Source of the DNA: Himantopus leucocephalus
Lineage: Eukaryota > Chordata > Aves > Charadriiformes > Recurvirostridae
Length of the DNA: 64,000 nucleotides
Reading direction: 5' to 3'
Assembly (NCBI GenBank): GCA_003993805.1
Contig: RSEF01000003.1
Span: 36,722,796 to 36,786,795 of the forward strand
The position numbers and the translations under genes were made by a program. Positions 10,174 through 22,200 of the stretch are shown here, piece after piece; position 1 is the stretch's first letter, and each line of letters begins with the position of its first letter. The notes below the pieces were generated by a model. The model was not told the origin of the DNA. It made no database searches and saw nothing but the letters and a program-made list of their open reading frames with translations.

Positions 10174-13100
10174 GTTATTTTCCCACCAAATTGCTTTCCA
10201 CAGAGGGGAGAGGAAAGCAGAAGGAGACACAGAGAAACAACTGTTCACTTGAAGCAGGGAAATTTGCCTTCTGGTTACATACTCCTGAACTATTTTGGAC
10301 CACTTGTCCATTCAGACCTGGATGGCTCTGGGCAGCCCCCTGAACATTTCAGAGGGCAGCAGTACGAGGGAGGTCAGTGAGGAAGGGGATCTGCCAGATC
10401 CCCCTTTGCTGCTGGAAGTCACCGACCTGGGTGGCATTGCACTACTCTGTGATTCAGCATGTGTTTCCCAGCGCTTGTTATATCATCAGTGTACATGTTC
10501 ATTCCCATTTCTTTGACTTTTATTCTCTTCTTTTTTTTTTCTGTCAAGACTTGCCTTTAAGCTTGTTGTTAAATATGGGACTGGATAGTAGCAAAAGCTG
10601 AGCTCTGTTCCCAGATGACTGATTTTTCTGTGGCCTTGCAACAAGCAACTGAATTGGCACTGTTAATGTCCCCACCTGTCATGGTGCTATGGAGGCTGGT
10701 GGCTCCTTGGACCACAGTGATGGAGCCCAGGCATGTTCCACCCCCCAGCCAGGAACAGGGCAGCCAGGGAGCACCAGTGGCAGCCCCAGACCCAGGCTCC
10801 AGGCCCCTCCGGAGGGACTGGGACAGGCTGAGGATGTGGGCCCGTGTGTGGGCCTGACTCAGCAGGCCCTATGACCAGTCAAGGCAGGGCTGTGGTGAGC
10901 TCAAGACCGGCCATGTTGCAGCATCGTTGGGGCAGGAACTAACAGCCACGGAGGGCTGAGATGGGGTCCTGGGCTGTGTGCAGGTGGGGAGAGGCTGTGA
11001 GTGCCAGTGTGTCCGATAAATGCCCTGACACCATTGAAAAAATGCAGTAATTATATATAAAGGGCTGGCATAGGCTGACTGGGATATAACAGTGTTTGTG
11101 GTCCTACAGCTCCATCAAAATGGCTCTGGCATCAGAAATTCTGCCAGGAGTCCTGGGGGTTGGTCTGGCAAATTCACAAGCTGTGCCTGGCTGGGGAGGA
11201 GGGGGGAACATTGTGTGGGGTCATCCCCAAGACCCCATCACCCTGTCACCCTCTGGTCCCCATCCCAGTCCCTCTGCACAACCAACGCAGCAGCAGACCC
11301 CATTCGGGGGTTGGGGAAGGGGTGTCTGCTCTCCTGAAAGGAAATATGCTCTTCGCTCCCAGCTTCTCTCATGTGAATGATGCAGCGCTGTTTGCCCAGC
11401 GAGAGCAAATATTTTGCCAGTAAACCACAAAGTCGCTTCTCCAGTGTTTACAGCTTCTTTTTGCAGGAGCGCAATAGTCAGAGGAAAGCTTACTGTGAAC
11501 AAACAGGCTGTGCGTGCTGACAGGAATAACGTCGTGAGGTGCACTCACGGTTGAGCTAGAAAACACTCATTTTATTATTAACACAAAATAGTCGTTGTAC
11601 CGGCAAGCGTCCCTGTACGGAAATTATTTGGACCCAAAAAAGGATTTGCCTCCAGTTATTATGATTCAGTCCTCCAGGCTGGAAGCAGAAACAATGTTAT
11701 GCTATTTAGGTAAGTAATTATCAGTCTTTAATTATGAATAACAAATAGCCACTGTGACTGCTTTAAGGACAAATGACAGGCTAAAATTTGTCTTCACAGT
11801 GTGTTTGTAAAAAAATAAGAAATAACGAATATAAACCAAACTGATTATGCAAGATCGGTAAGCAAAAAAGATGCTTAATTCATGCCAATAGTGTTTTCAC
11901 CATGAAAAATATGAACCATGCTTCACCCTGGTCTGTGGTGGACTTTCCATGGGCCTGTACCATGAAGGGACTATGACTCTTGGTTCACTGTAAAGTTATG
12001 CACAGATGAAAGCTTTAGAAGGCTTGAAAGGAACTAATATACTTGGGCACCACATCAAAATAATAATAAATGAATAAGACAGAAAAGAGTAGTTATTATG
12101 GTGATGAGGTCTGGTGACCTGGAGGGAACAAAGAAAAAAAGAAATAATTCAAAGATGGTTGATTTTTTAACAGTTGCCCTTTCTGCAGTTTGACATCTTT
12201 TTCTGTTTTCCTCCCTTTTCCATCTTTCTTCTCTTATTTTTTTGTCTATTGTCCTTCCTTGTGTGCAATATGAACATTTTCACACCACAGTGGAGGTACT
12301 GAGGAGCCGGATTACTGCTTTGCTTGTGGCTGAGGATACTTGGTGCAGGATCCAGTCAGCACAAAGTGATTGCGGGGCCATAATGGCAGTTGAGCAGCAA
12401 CAGTACGTCCGTCAGGGAGACACCATCAGCTCTGGGACACAGAGTCAAGCCAGAGGGACTCAGGCTGTTCTGCCTCGTCTCTGACACTGGCCATTGTCAG
12501 ATGTCCCAAAGCAGGTTAACATGGTTGCCATGATGAAAGGACTGCCTGCCTATCGGGAAACTAACGCAGAACCCGTAATGCACAATGCTGTGATCTTGGG
12601 AGTTTATAATCCTCCCGCTTAGCTTAACTTTTGTAAGTTTTGATGTTCTTCTGTCTCTGAATCTTCCCCAGTTCTGCAAAGGTCTGGGAATCAAGGCTTG
12701 GGAGGTTTCCTGCCTGAGTCTGAATTCTGCTTCAAGTCACTGCTTTCAAATGATATCAAGCAACCTCCTGTTCTTATGTTATGACAAAGTTTTTCCTTTT
12801 CTTTTTCAATAATATTTTATATCCTGAGAATGTTCTTTATTGTTTGAGTTTTCTTTACAATCTTAATCACCATTAATGTCTCCACAAATTATGCAATGTT
12901 GCACTATTGGGGAGAAATAATGCACAAATATTCAGCAGCAATCATATAAATGTTTTCTCCTTTGAAATTACCCTAATCTGGCAGACAAAGTATATAGTAC
13001 AGATGTAACATGGCTTTGACATTGGATAGCTGAACTCCTCAGAAGATGCTTGTGTGAAGGATTATGAGTTTATTGGATATTATGATCTTCTGGAAAATAC

Positions 13101-14909
13101 TGGAAAGGAAAGGAGACATATGCAACTGACCTTGTCTTTTACTGATAGACTGCAAACATTTTATTTTTATTAGCTTGTTAGGACACCAGGACTCAGCTAA
13201 TGGTTTTATAGTTAAACGGAGCAAGTGTAGTATATTAATATCCCACTTGTTCACACCAAATTAATGGCCTGGAGACTGTGAAAGCTTTATGATAGATCTG
13301 GGCTGTAGAGTGCAATTTAAAGCTCCCTTCTCTTCGATCTTTGGTGTGGGCGCCTTGGCTTTCAGAGTGACTGAGGAGTCCGAAGTACCCAGAACACATA
13401 AACCCCTGAGTGAGGAGGATTTATTGTGGTTAAGTAACATATGGCTATGCTGAAATGTGTGATCCTGAAAACAGGAGAAGAGAAGAAAAGAGTGGTATTA
13501 AAGACAATTTTCCCTGTGAGACATGTGCAAGTTCACACAGTCCTGCAGTCACTGAAACGAGCTGTTCCAGCACCTCCATGAAAATTCACATTTCAAGCCC
13601 ACATTAGTCTTGGATGAGGTTCTTCATGTTCTGCTGCCAGGCAACTATATCACTATGAGTTTCTTTTTGTTTAGTTTTTTAAATATGTGCCCCTCAAATG
13701 AGAACAGAAAGTTAGAAGTGAGGATATGATCATTTGAAAGTAAAGGTGGAGACTCATAAAAATTAGATGTTAAGAAAATGTAACTGTCTTCACATAGTTT
13801 TTAATATGCCCTTGCTTTCCATCATCGTTTTCCTATAACTCTGTTAATGTTCAAACAATTTTCATTCTCCAGAGGAAAGAAACAGCGGAGTGGCTATCAC
13901 CATGTACCGCTGTGCTGTCTACTGATGACCTGGCTCCAGGTCCTTTGTATGAACAAGATAGGTTAACTGAGGACAACATTGTCCTAGTAGCCAAAGTCAC
14001 AACATTAATTAGTAAAATAATTCAGTGTTGTGCAAGGTCCTAATTTTTGGGCCAGCTACACCAGTCATGATTTCTTCACACTCATTTCAAGACAGTTTAA
14101 ATTGGGGATGATTTGTGCCCCCAGTAAAAGATGTAATTGCATCTTGTTTTAACTTAGTAAGTCTTAGGGGAAACTACAATGAAAAAACTACACTGCTAAA
14201 TTAAAGGGATGGAGCCATCTGTGTTGTCTGAATGTGACACCACAAAGAGAATATAAATCTGCTATAAATGTAAATTCCTTTGCTGTGCTTCCTTATTTTT
14301 TTATTTTTCTCCTGCTTGAAAATTTCTGACTAGTCCATGCTTTTGTGGATGGTAAGACAGGTGTAGATGCATATAGAAGCATATCTTAAAAATAAGAAAT
14401 AGATTCCCTGCCTTGAACCCCAGCTGGACATGTTCTGTATTACTCCTTCCCTTTTAATTTTTCTGAGTTACTTATTATATGTTCTTACTGGTTTGTTTTC
14501 ATATGATGCCATCCCTGTTTTTCTTTCCAGAAGCACATGCTCTAGAGAGACAGAGGAAAAGGATCAAACTGCTCTATAGATGTAAATCAACATCCTTTCC
14601 CTATTAACAATGAGATGGTGGAAAATGACTTTTTCAATCACTTTCCATGAGAAGTTGCTTTACTACTCTTTTAAGGAAATATTACGGATATTAACCACCT
14701 TAAAAGGAATCTGCATTTTTGGTGCCTTTCCTGAGAGACAGCTATCGCTATCTATATTGCTTCATACTTTTCAGTAATTTGCTCCTTATTTGTCCATAAT
14801 AAGATTCATGACCCTTTTCACTTTTTTTGTGATGGTGTCACTTCTTAAAAAATTCTGTCCTTTCTGTTGCAAAAGAGTAGGCTGCAAGCTAGTTATACAC
14901 GCATGTTCC
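10174..14909. other. Single-copy DNA with a GC-richer patch, no confident gene
   Basis: The part at about 10600-11340 is clearly GC-richer than its surroundings. It contains overlapping open frames of 61-107 codons on both strands, as expected from GC-rich sequence with few stops. A TATATAAAG element lies near 11054. I recognise no protein family in it. At 11592-11709 two overlapping frames stay open up to a good donor sequence (TTTAG/GTAAGTA), which is noted under findings. The rest is AT-rich and unremarkable. Confidence 0.45.
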
Positions 14910-14955
14910 TGTGCGTGTGTGCGTGCGCACGTGCACACACACACACACACACACA
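14910..14955 (+). repeat. 46-bp alternating purine-pyrimidine tract, (GT)/(GC)/(AC)
   Basis: Every base from 14910 to 14955 alternates purine and pyrimidine. First comes a GTGCGTGTGTGCGTGCGC segment, then ACGTGC, then an (AC)n run. It contains several CG steps and the self-complementary octamer GTGCGCAC. Such sequence is the classical substrate for left-handed Z-DNA. The (AC)n part is also a microsatellite, and an assembly join re-enters the same repeat at 15086. Confidence 0.9.
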
Positions 14956-15228
14956 GACCACACAGAAATCTTTATATGTCAGTAATGCAAACACATTGAA
15001 TGAACGAGTTTCTAATAGAAAATACAGCCCTTGTTTTGCGTCATGCTATGTAAAGTATAACTATCATGTATATAACCATTTACANACACACACACACACA
15101 GACCACACAGAAATCTTTATATGTCAGTAGTGCAAACACATTGAATGAACAAGTTTCTAATAGAAAATACAAGCCCTTGTTTTGCGTCATGGTATGTAAA
15201 GTATAACTATCATGTATATAACCATTTA
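14941..15228 (+). repeat. Duplicated ~143-bp segment; second copy is an N-bounded island
   Basis: Bases 14941-15082 recur at 15086-15228 with a handful of differences, one being a 1-base indel. The second copy is bounded by single Ns at 15085 and 15231. It is therefore a small separate contig of 145 bp (15086-15230) placed next to the sequence it repeats. Both copies start inside the (AC)n run, which explains why the assembler failed to merge them. Confidence 0.88.
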
Positions 15229-15231
15229 TGN

Positions 15232-18200
15232 AATAGGAATTTAAATTCACAGCGCTTTTAACAAAATTAGACATAGTGTGTGATTGCTATTTTGACATTA
15301 TAGAATATATATATATGCACTACATATATATATGAAAGTCAAAAATGCAAAGTTGCAAACACGCATTGGCATTTAATTAGAAAATCTCTTTCAACGAGGT
15401 TGTGAATCTCATAGTGTTGTGTATTAACTCATCATATGTTTACGCAGAGTTAAGCATAATATTTTACAGTTCTGCTGGCCAAACAATTTAAAAAGAAATA
15501 AAGTAAAATTGATCACATAAGATTTTCTTCTGGCACTCAAAATGCTTTACATATATTTTTGTACTGGCTAATGGTTGTCTTTAACATTCCTTTGTAATAG
15601 CGTTCTTCTGCATGTGAATCCCACATTTCAAATGTGATGTCAAAAAGGGGCATTCCAGGAAAGATCCTGGAGTACAAATTAATGAAATATTAAATATTAT
15701 TAAGTTTTTTTCTGTAACATTAAGATTAGACGTGTTGACTCTATCTATTAGAGTTAGACATATTGCCCTTTTAAAATATTAGATGGAAAAATAATTTATA
15801 AAAAAGAAATTACAGTATGTCTTCAGTTATCCTTTCTGTGACTTACTTTTACAATATTTATTTGTTTACATGTATGTATAATATTCATATATGCACACAG
15901 AGGATCTATAGTGACAAACACAATAGGATTTCAAAATTTTCATGTTCTGAATGTTTTTGTTAATCTTGCCTGATGAGTTATTCAGATATAACTTCTAAAT
16001 TGCTTGTCAATCCTACAGTGTTCATTCTGTATCCCTTCCGCTTCACAGGATGAAGATAGCATGAGATAGTTTGGGTGTGCAGACTGTTTGGATATACAAC
16101 CTATTATCCAGTTCTTACTTGCTTATTTACTTGCTACTTCTTTATTTGCTACTTCCTTATTTGCTGCTAAACACTGCTCACCTGATCTTCTCTTCCTTTT
16201 CATTATGGAAGTCATATTTATATACCCAGCAGCAGAAAAGTTGAAATGATGCATAAAATCAATTGGATTTTGAATAATGCACTAATAATTATCTGTATTT
16301 CCAACATGCAAAGACATTTAACAAACTAATGACTTTTCTACAAAGCTATATAGGATCTCTGGGCATGCGTACAGAACAAAAGTGGAGTCATGACTTATTT
16401 ATCTAAGAGTTGCATCTTAAAAGACACATTTCAAAACATTTGAATTCATAATCCAGGCTAGCAATAAAGAAAGAATAAAACCACATGAGATTGACTCATT
16501 GAATCACTGCAAAATATCTCTGTGAGGATTGAGAGAGACACAGAAAAGTATCAAAAACCTTTTCAAAATTGGTTAAATTTGAGGCCATGGTAGAGTCACT
16601 CTGCTCCATTTAAATGCACAGGCAAGCTCAGAAACTTAGAGTACTCTGGTCAGCTTTAAATACACTTCAATCTGAACAAGATTCATAAAACTAGAATGAT
16701 TTGGTCTCAGTTATACACAAGCTTGTCTATGACACTGTACGTTCTGGAATTCTGCAGTTTACCATACAGTCAGTATTCAAATCCTACTGAGGAAACCACT
16801 CCTCTGATAGCACTTGAGGATTGGGCTTTTTGTTTCTATAAGAATGTAATCCAGATATTAATACATACGGAGACAGCATATTGTCCTATGTAAATTAAAT
16901 TGGCTCAGTATATAAAATATGGAAAAATTCAGTTTGGCAGCACAGCATTGCATGGCTACTTCAGAACTGTATGTCCACACTAGCCTCAAAAATACAGTAT
17001 GACTTGCCCTGAAACAGGGCATGGTAGTTAAACCTCTAAGTGGGTTCTTAAAAAGATAGGTATGTGTGAATGAATTCATCCTCCACATTTGTAAAATTTC
17101 ACTGAGAAATATCACTCTTGTGTAAACAGCTGGATCCACAAAAGTTTCTATCAGCTGCCACAGGCTATTCAAAGCTGAAGGAATCAAGGGAGGTTCTCAT
17201 AGGAATGAATCCAGAAGTGAAGGACTGTCATTTATATGGGTTCTGGAAAGAATGGAGGTAATTTTCCTTCCCAGACAGAATACAGGGAAACTGCAGTGTT
17301 CTGCTGCAGTGGTGGTATGACAAAGAGCTATACGGCCATCATAGGGAAGTACCACTATGTGGTTGCTCTGCTCTTTTACTTTTCCCCAGGCCAGCGCTGC
17401 TGGCCTCTGTTGGAGATGAACTGGTGGGCTGAGGGGACCTTTGGTCTCACCAAGCTCAACTTATGCTTGCATTTCTAGTGCTGCTCAAATAAACCCACAA
17501 TCCAGGCAGGAGTGCTTGGAGCATCAAACTGTTGTTGCTACAGAGCTCTTACGCAGAAAGCAGCTGGGTTATATACACAGCACTGAAGCATGAGCCATAA
17601 ACATCAGACTATCTGAGGGGCCATTGGGACCGCAGGCCTGACAACACCGCCTGATTGGCCCTGTTTGTTATGTTCATTGTCATTCAGAGCTATTGTCAGT
17701 ACAAGATAAATTCTTCTTGCAACAGTGCCCATCATGATAGGTTTCGTGGCAGACTCCAGTGCTTTCTCTCCCGGTGCCTTAAAACACTCAGAGTGAGTCT
17801 TCATTCATCTTTATGGTGAATGATGAATCCAGCAATTTTATGTTGAAACTTTGCTGCCTTTCTGCTTAAACTTTCAGAAATTGTGCGTGACTATTCAAAG
17901 TGTGTCAAAAGCAAGGCAAGCTCAGACAGTAAAACAGTCACGTCTTTGCACCAGTCCAATATATTCTTAATATAAGGCTCTGCAGCTGCATCTGGTGAAT
18001 CTTGAGCTGTGCCATTAACTCAGTCTGGAGGGATGAACAGACCGCTTGAAAGATTACGCAGACATCCTCTAACTGGCTTTTTCACCTCTTATTAGTGACA
18101 GTCAACCACAATATTACCAGGCTTATAGAAATTCAGTGAAACAGTATTTTCTAGATGTAGTTTCAATATTGGTTATAACTAGAAAACGAATAGCTGAATA

Positions 18201-19297
18201 ACTTTGGGACAGGAGAACATAGCAACATGCTTCTAAAGGAGGAGCTCCTCTTCAGCAGTCCTAGGGAACAAACTCCACCCTATTGTCTGCTTTTCCTTGC
18301 CCAATAGCTACAGCATAATCCATACAATGTAATACTTTGCTGAATATAAGTCTAGTACAAAACAAGTGATTATATGTTTCCTTGGCTTTGGATTAACTAT
18401 GTTCCCTTGTTGCATACGTGTTTGCATCTAACAGCACACATCTAAACTTGCAGTTAACAAATGTGGGGTGACTGGGCTAGTTCCAGATTGCACTGTGTTA
18501 AGTGAAATTTAAGTCTCAATAGCCAACAGCTACCAAATACTACAGTTCTAATCCCTAAGAGCCTGTGATTTGATAGAGAATATTTTAATGAAAAAAAATA
18601 CCATGAGGTACCTGTTTTTTATTCCACCATGTTAGTTATGCACTCAAAAAAAAGAATAAATTTCTGTTTTATTCTTTTTTTAACTGTTCAGTATTTGTGA
18701 CAGATTGGTTTTCTGTCACCATAGCAATCACTGGACAATTTGATGGCATTTAGAAAATATTAACATTTATCTGCATGTAATGGTTTATCTGGAAACCATA
18801 GCTATACAGAGAAAAATAATCAACATATTTAGCTATTAATTTAAACTTCTATGGATTTTATTTATTTATTCATTTAAATTGCTAGATGTATTGATATGTT
18901 ACAGTCTCAGTTCTTCGCTTACGGCCAGGTGTCTGAAGCTCTGTGTACATTATTATTTTGTTTACTGTATTGTAAACACTGTTTTCATCTGTCCTACTTT
19001 ATTACACCCAATTAACATAATATATGTGAACATCTGATATCAACCCAATATGAAGTTTAGATCCAGATTCTGATGTGAACGTCTCCCAAGGATGTAACTT
19101 CTAATAAAACCTGAATGGATTATAAGCAAGAAGAAATCAACATGACTGTCTTGTTACACCCCTAATGAATCTTGCCGAGGGGTTCAGGAAAATGCTTCAG
19201 AAATCAGACCAATTTTCTGGCTTTCTCATTTTATATCTTGCTGACAAATTCTGTCCCAGAGTGTCTGCATCTCATTGTCCATTTTTCTTCACTTCAG
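15232..19297. other. AT-rich single-copy DNA, nothing recognised
   Basis: This stretch has no gene, RNA gene or interspersed repeat that I can identify. It holds short AT microsatellite-like runs (15306-15331) and the imperfect tandem repeat listed separately at 16115-16169. Open frames reach 109 codons on the minus strand (16858-17187) without any family signature. Confidence 0.5.
16115..16169 (+). repeat. Imperfect short tandem repeat, TACTTCnTTATTTGC units
   Basis: Units of 12-15 bp built on TTATTTGC and TACTTC are repeated about four times. The last two units differ by a single base (TACTTCTTTATTTGC and TACTTCCTTATTTGC). This is a small degenerate minisatellite with no evident function. 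Confidence 0.7.
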
Positions 19298-22200
19298 GGC
19301 ATCCCACATGCCGTATGTGTTGAATGATTCCATGAATGAGCTGAAGGATGAAATACAGAGAATGCCAATCATATTTTCAGGTGACAAAAAGCAGGGGGGA
19401 GGGATTGCAAATTCATGGGAGAATGAGAGTAAAATACAATTTAATTACCATACATTGGAGAAATGGTCTGAAATCAATTAAACTGGAATCGTTAAGGATA
19501 CTGGCAGAATGGCTCACATAGGAAATAACAATCAGAACAAAAATAATGAGATTAAATGCAACAAGGAAAAGTTTAGGTTTAAAAATAAGAATAAAAATAT
19601 GGGCTAAATCCTGAATAACATGTAATGGTTTCTTTGGATTTCATCCAGATACTGCAAGAAAAAAATCAAGCGATGGAGATTTTCAAGGCAAGCTGTGGAC
19701 TCCCTAATACTGTCTAATACTATTTAAAGTATGAAACCACTTCTAGTTTTAAACAGAATTTACTCTGGTGAGATTCCTGAGTACTTTCATTATGAAAAAC
19801 TTCAGAAAAAAAAAGAAAATATGTGTGAGAGTCCCTTCCATTCTTCTCCCTTTTTGAATCCTTTCAATAAACCCTTTTACACTGGAAACCATATAATTAA
19901 ATAGAAGCTAACTAACCCAAAATGTCTGCCTTTCATCCCAAAAGACATTTTATGACTGGGGAATACAAAGCGTAATTCTGTACAGTGTCAGCATATTACA
20001 AGTAGCATTCTTCTTTCATCATTCACAGCTGCACAGGACTCCCTGTCAGTCCTGCGGTATAGTCCTTTCTCACTGGAATCATATCTATGAATTAATTGCA
20101 TTGGAGGTCCCAATTAAGCTTTCTTGTACCACAAATACTAACTGGAGTGGTATAAATAGAGAATGCTTTATATGAATTTAAAAATGGTCATTGCAGCAAT
20201 GAAATGTCTTGCAGGACAAGATTTGCTTCAGGGGAGAGGCAGAGGGAAGGGTAATAGCCTTTTAGCCTTTCCATTACCACTGGCCTGTGTACCCTGTGTA
20301 CCACGGGTCACACCGCGGAGTAAGAGCTGTGTGAATGCTGAACCTCACTTTCTTCTTTCTTTTCCTCTCATTGTTTCAGGTTATAGTTGATTCCATCCCT
20401 CCATTTCTTTTAGGGTTTTGACCACTATAAAAGCTGTAGAGGGCAGGAACTGTGGCAAACCCAGCCATCAATTGTCTGAAAATAAGCTTTTCTCTCAGAG
20501 AATCTTTTTGGAAAACTGAACAAGAAATTCTCATGATAAAATATTTAATTTAAATTTCTAAAAAATTCATTAAGGTAGGTGCTTCCTTTAATTATTTATT
20601 AGATTGCCTCAAATATACAGCCAGGTTTTTATGGCAGAAGGCCTTTTGCCAAATATAGATGTAGAAGGCTAGAAAGCATAATATAGTACTATTGTACAGG
20701 ACTAACTGCTTTTTTGAAAGCTATTGTATAACACGGTTGCATTCACTTCTTATGTGAGAGCACAACACCTACTGCTGTAAGGCCAAGATCACTAACTGTG
20801 GCATTTGGACATATTACAGCAAAAACGCCCCCAGATGTTCTGCCATAACTTTTTAAGAGGCCCCAAAATGAACAGCAGCATCTTTGCCCTGTCTGACTGA
20901 GGTATGGGTAAGCCTTTCAGAAAAGGTTTTCCTCAAGGGGGCACCAAGTAATGCTGCATATGCTGGAGAACAGACCAGATATTGCTGAAGCTCAGCTCTG
21001 TTTTAGGTCGAAATTTTCTTTCTTGAGGTCAGAGGCACTTCGCTCTGACCATCCAGGATCCAAAGCACCAAACCTCCTCCTGAAGCTAAGCCCTGTGCCT
21101 TTAAAATATTGAGTAAGGACAGCTGAGAGTATCCAGTTCACACCACTATCAGCTGCTGGTGCGTACACTTAGCCTGAAAGGTACTATATAAAACTTAACT
21201 TCATTTGGTTTAGGTTCTTTTTATTTTCTCTTTCTTTCTCTCAATTTCTCCCTTGAGATATGCAAGATGAACAGGGGAAAAAAAAAGATTTCTGAAGAGC
21301 AGTGATTCAAAACAGAACTTTCTACAATTTATGCACAAGGATTCTTTGGAAGAGACCCTCAGGAAAGCGGCAGTGTTAACTGAAACTGAACAGGGCTTAG
21401 CATTTAGGAGGTACTGCTGCAAACAAAACCAAAAAGTGTGGATAAATAATGGTATTATGCCACAGAAGGCAGAATTCCACCCAGTCATCTTGACAAGGAA
21501 ACTAGAAGCAGAGGGTTTCACTGGGTTATGTTCACAGGTGTTACAGTCCTGTGTAACGAAACATTTGGCTCTGAGCTGGCCTTGTTTGCAAACAGACGGT
21601 CCTACTGTCAGAAAATATGGCACTTGCTGTGTTTGGTAGGATTCCTCTCTAAGCTAATCTTCAGTTGGCTTTTATGGCCTGTTGCAACTGGCCTATCACC
21701 TTGTTAGTGGGTATTATTGCTCCCTTAGCAGATGGGAGTGAGTATAGGCATGCTGCTGAACCAGCCTATGGATCTATTTTAATTATAATTGCAGGATCCT
21801 TTCCATGCAGGGCACCCAAGCATAAGGTTAAGGGAAGAATATGTCATTATGACTCCAGCGAGAGAGCTAGATTAACCTGGAAAAATCAATCAGATTTCTA
21901 GAGGTGAGGAAACAAATGGATGAGGCTTCTTCAAAAGGGAATTACATTCAGTGGGAATGAACTGAGTTTCCTTTCTTCTCCAGGACAAAACCGTCAAAGT
22001 CTTTCCTGCAGCCTACCAAAGTTCAGCTGAATGAAGCCAGGTGCAGAAATAGGATGCACCAATTAGTGTAACTGGTCGTTCGGTATCACCAGTTCTCACT
22101 AAGTAGAGAAACTGGGTTTCATGAGGCTATTTCTGCAGTAATGTGTTATTCAGGGTGAGTGACACTGGTCCTTCCTTGTGTTCTCAAGTAGAAGAAGAAA

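Noticed and set aside
9867..10343. 158-codon plus-strand open frame
   Set aside because: It crosses ten Ns of arbitrary length and then reads CR1 reverse transcriptase on the wrong strand.
11040..11110. TATATAAAG near 11054 considered as a promoter
   Set aside because: A TATA-like string alone is common in this AT-rich DNA, and no transcript or initiator evidence is visible.
14790..15274. Open frames with His-Thr or Cys-Val repeats
   Set aside because: Translation of the (AC)n/(GT)n microsatellite and its duplicate.
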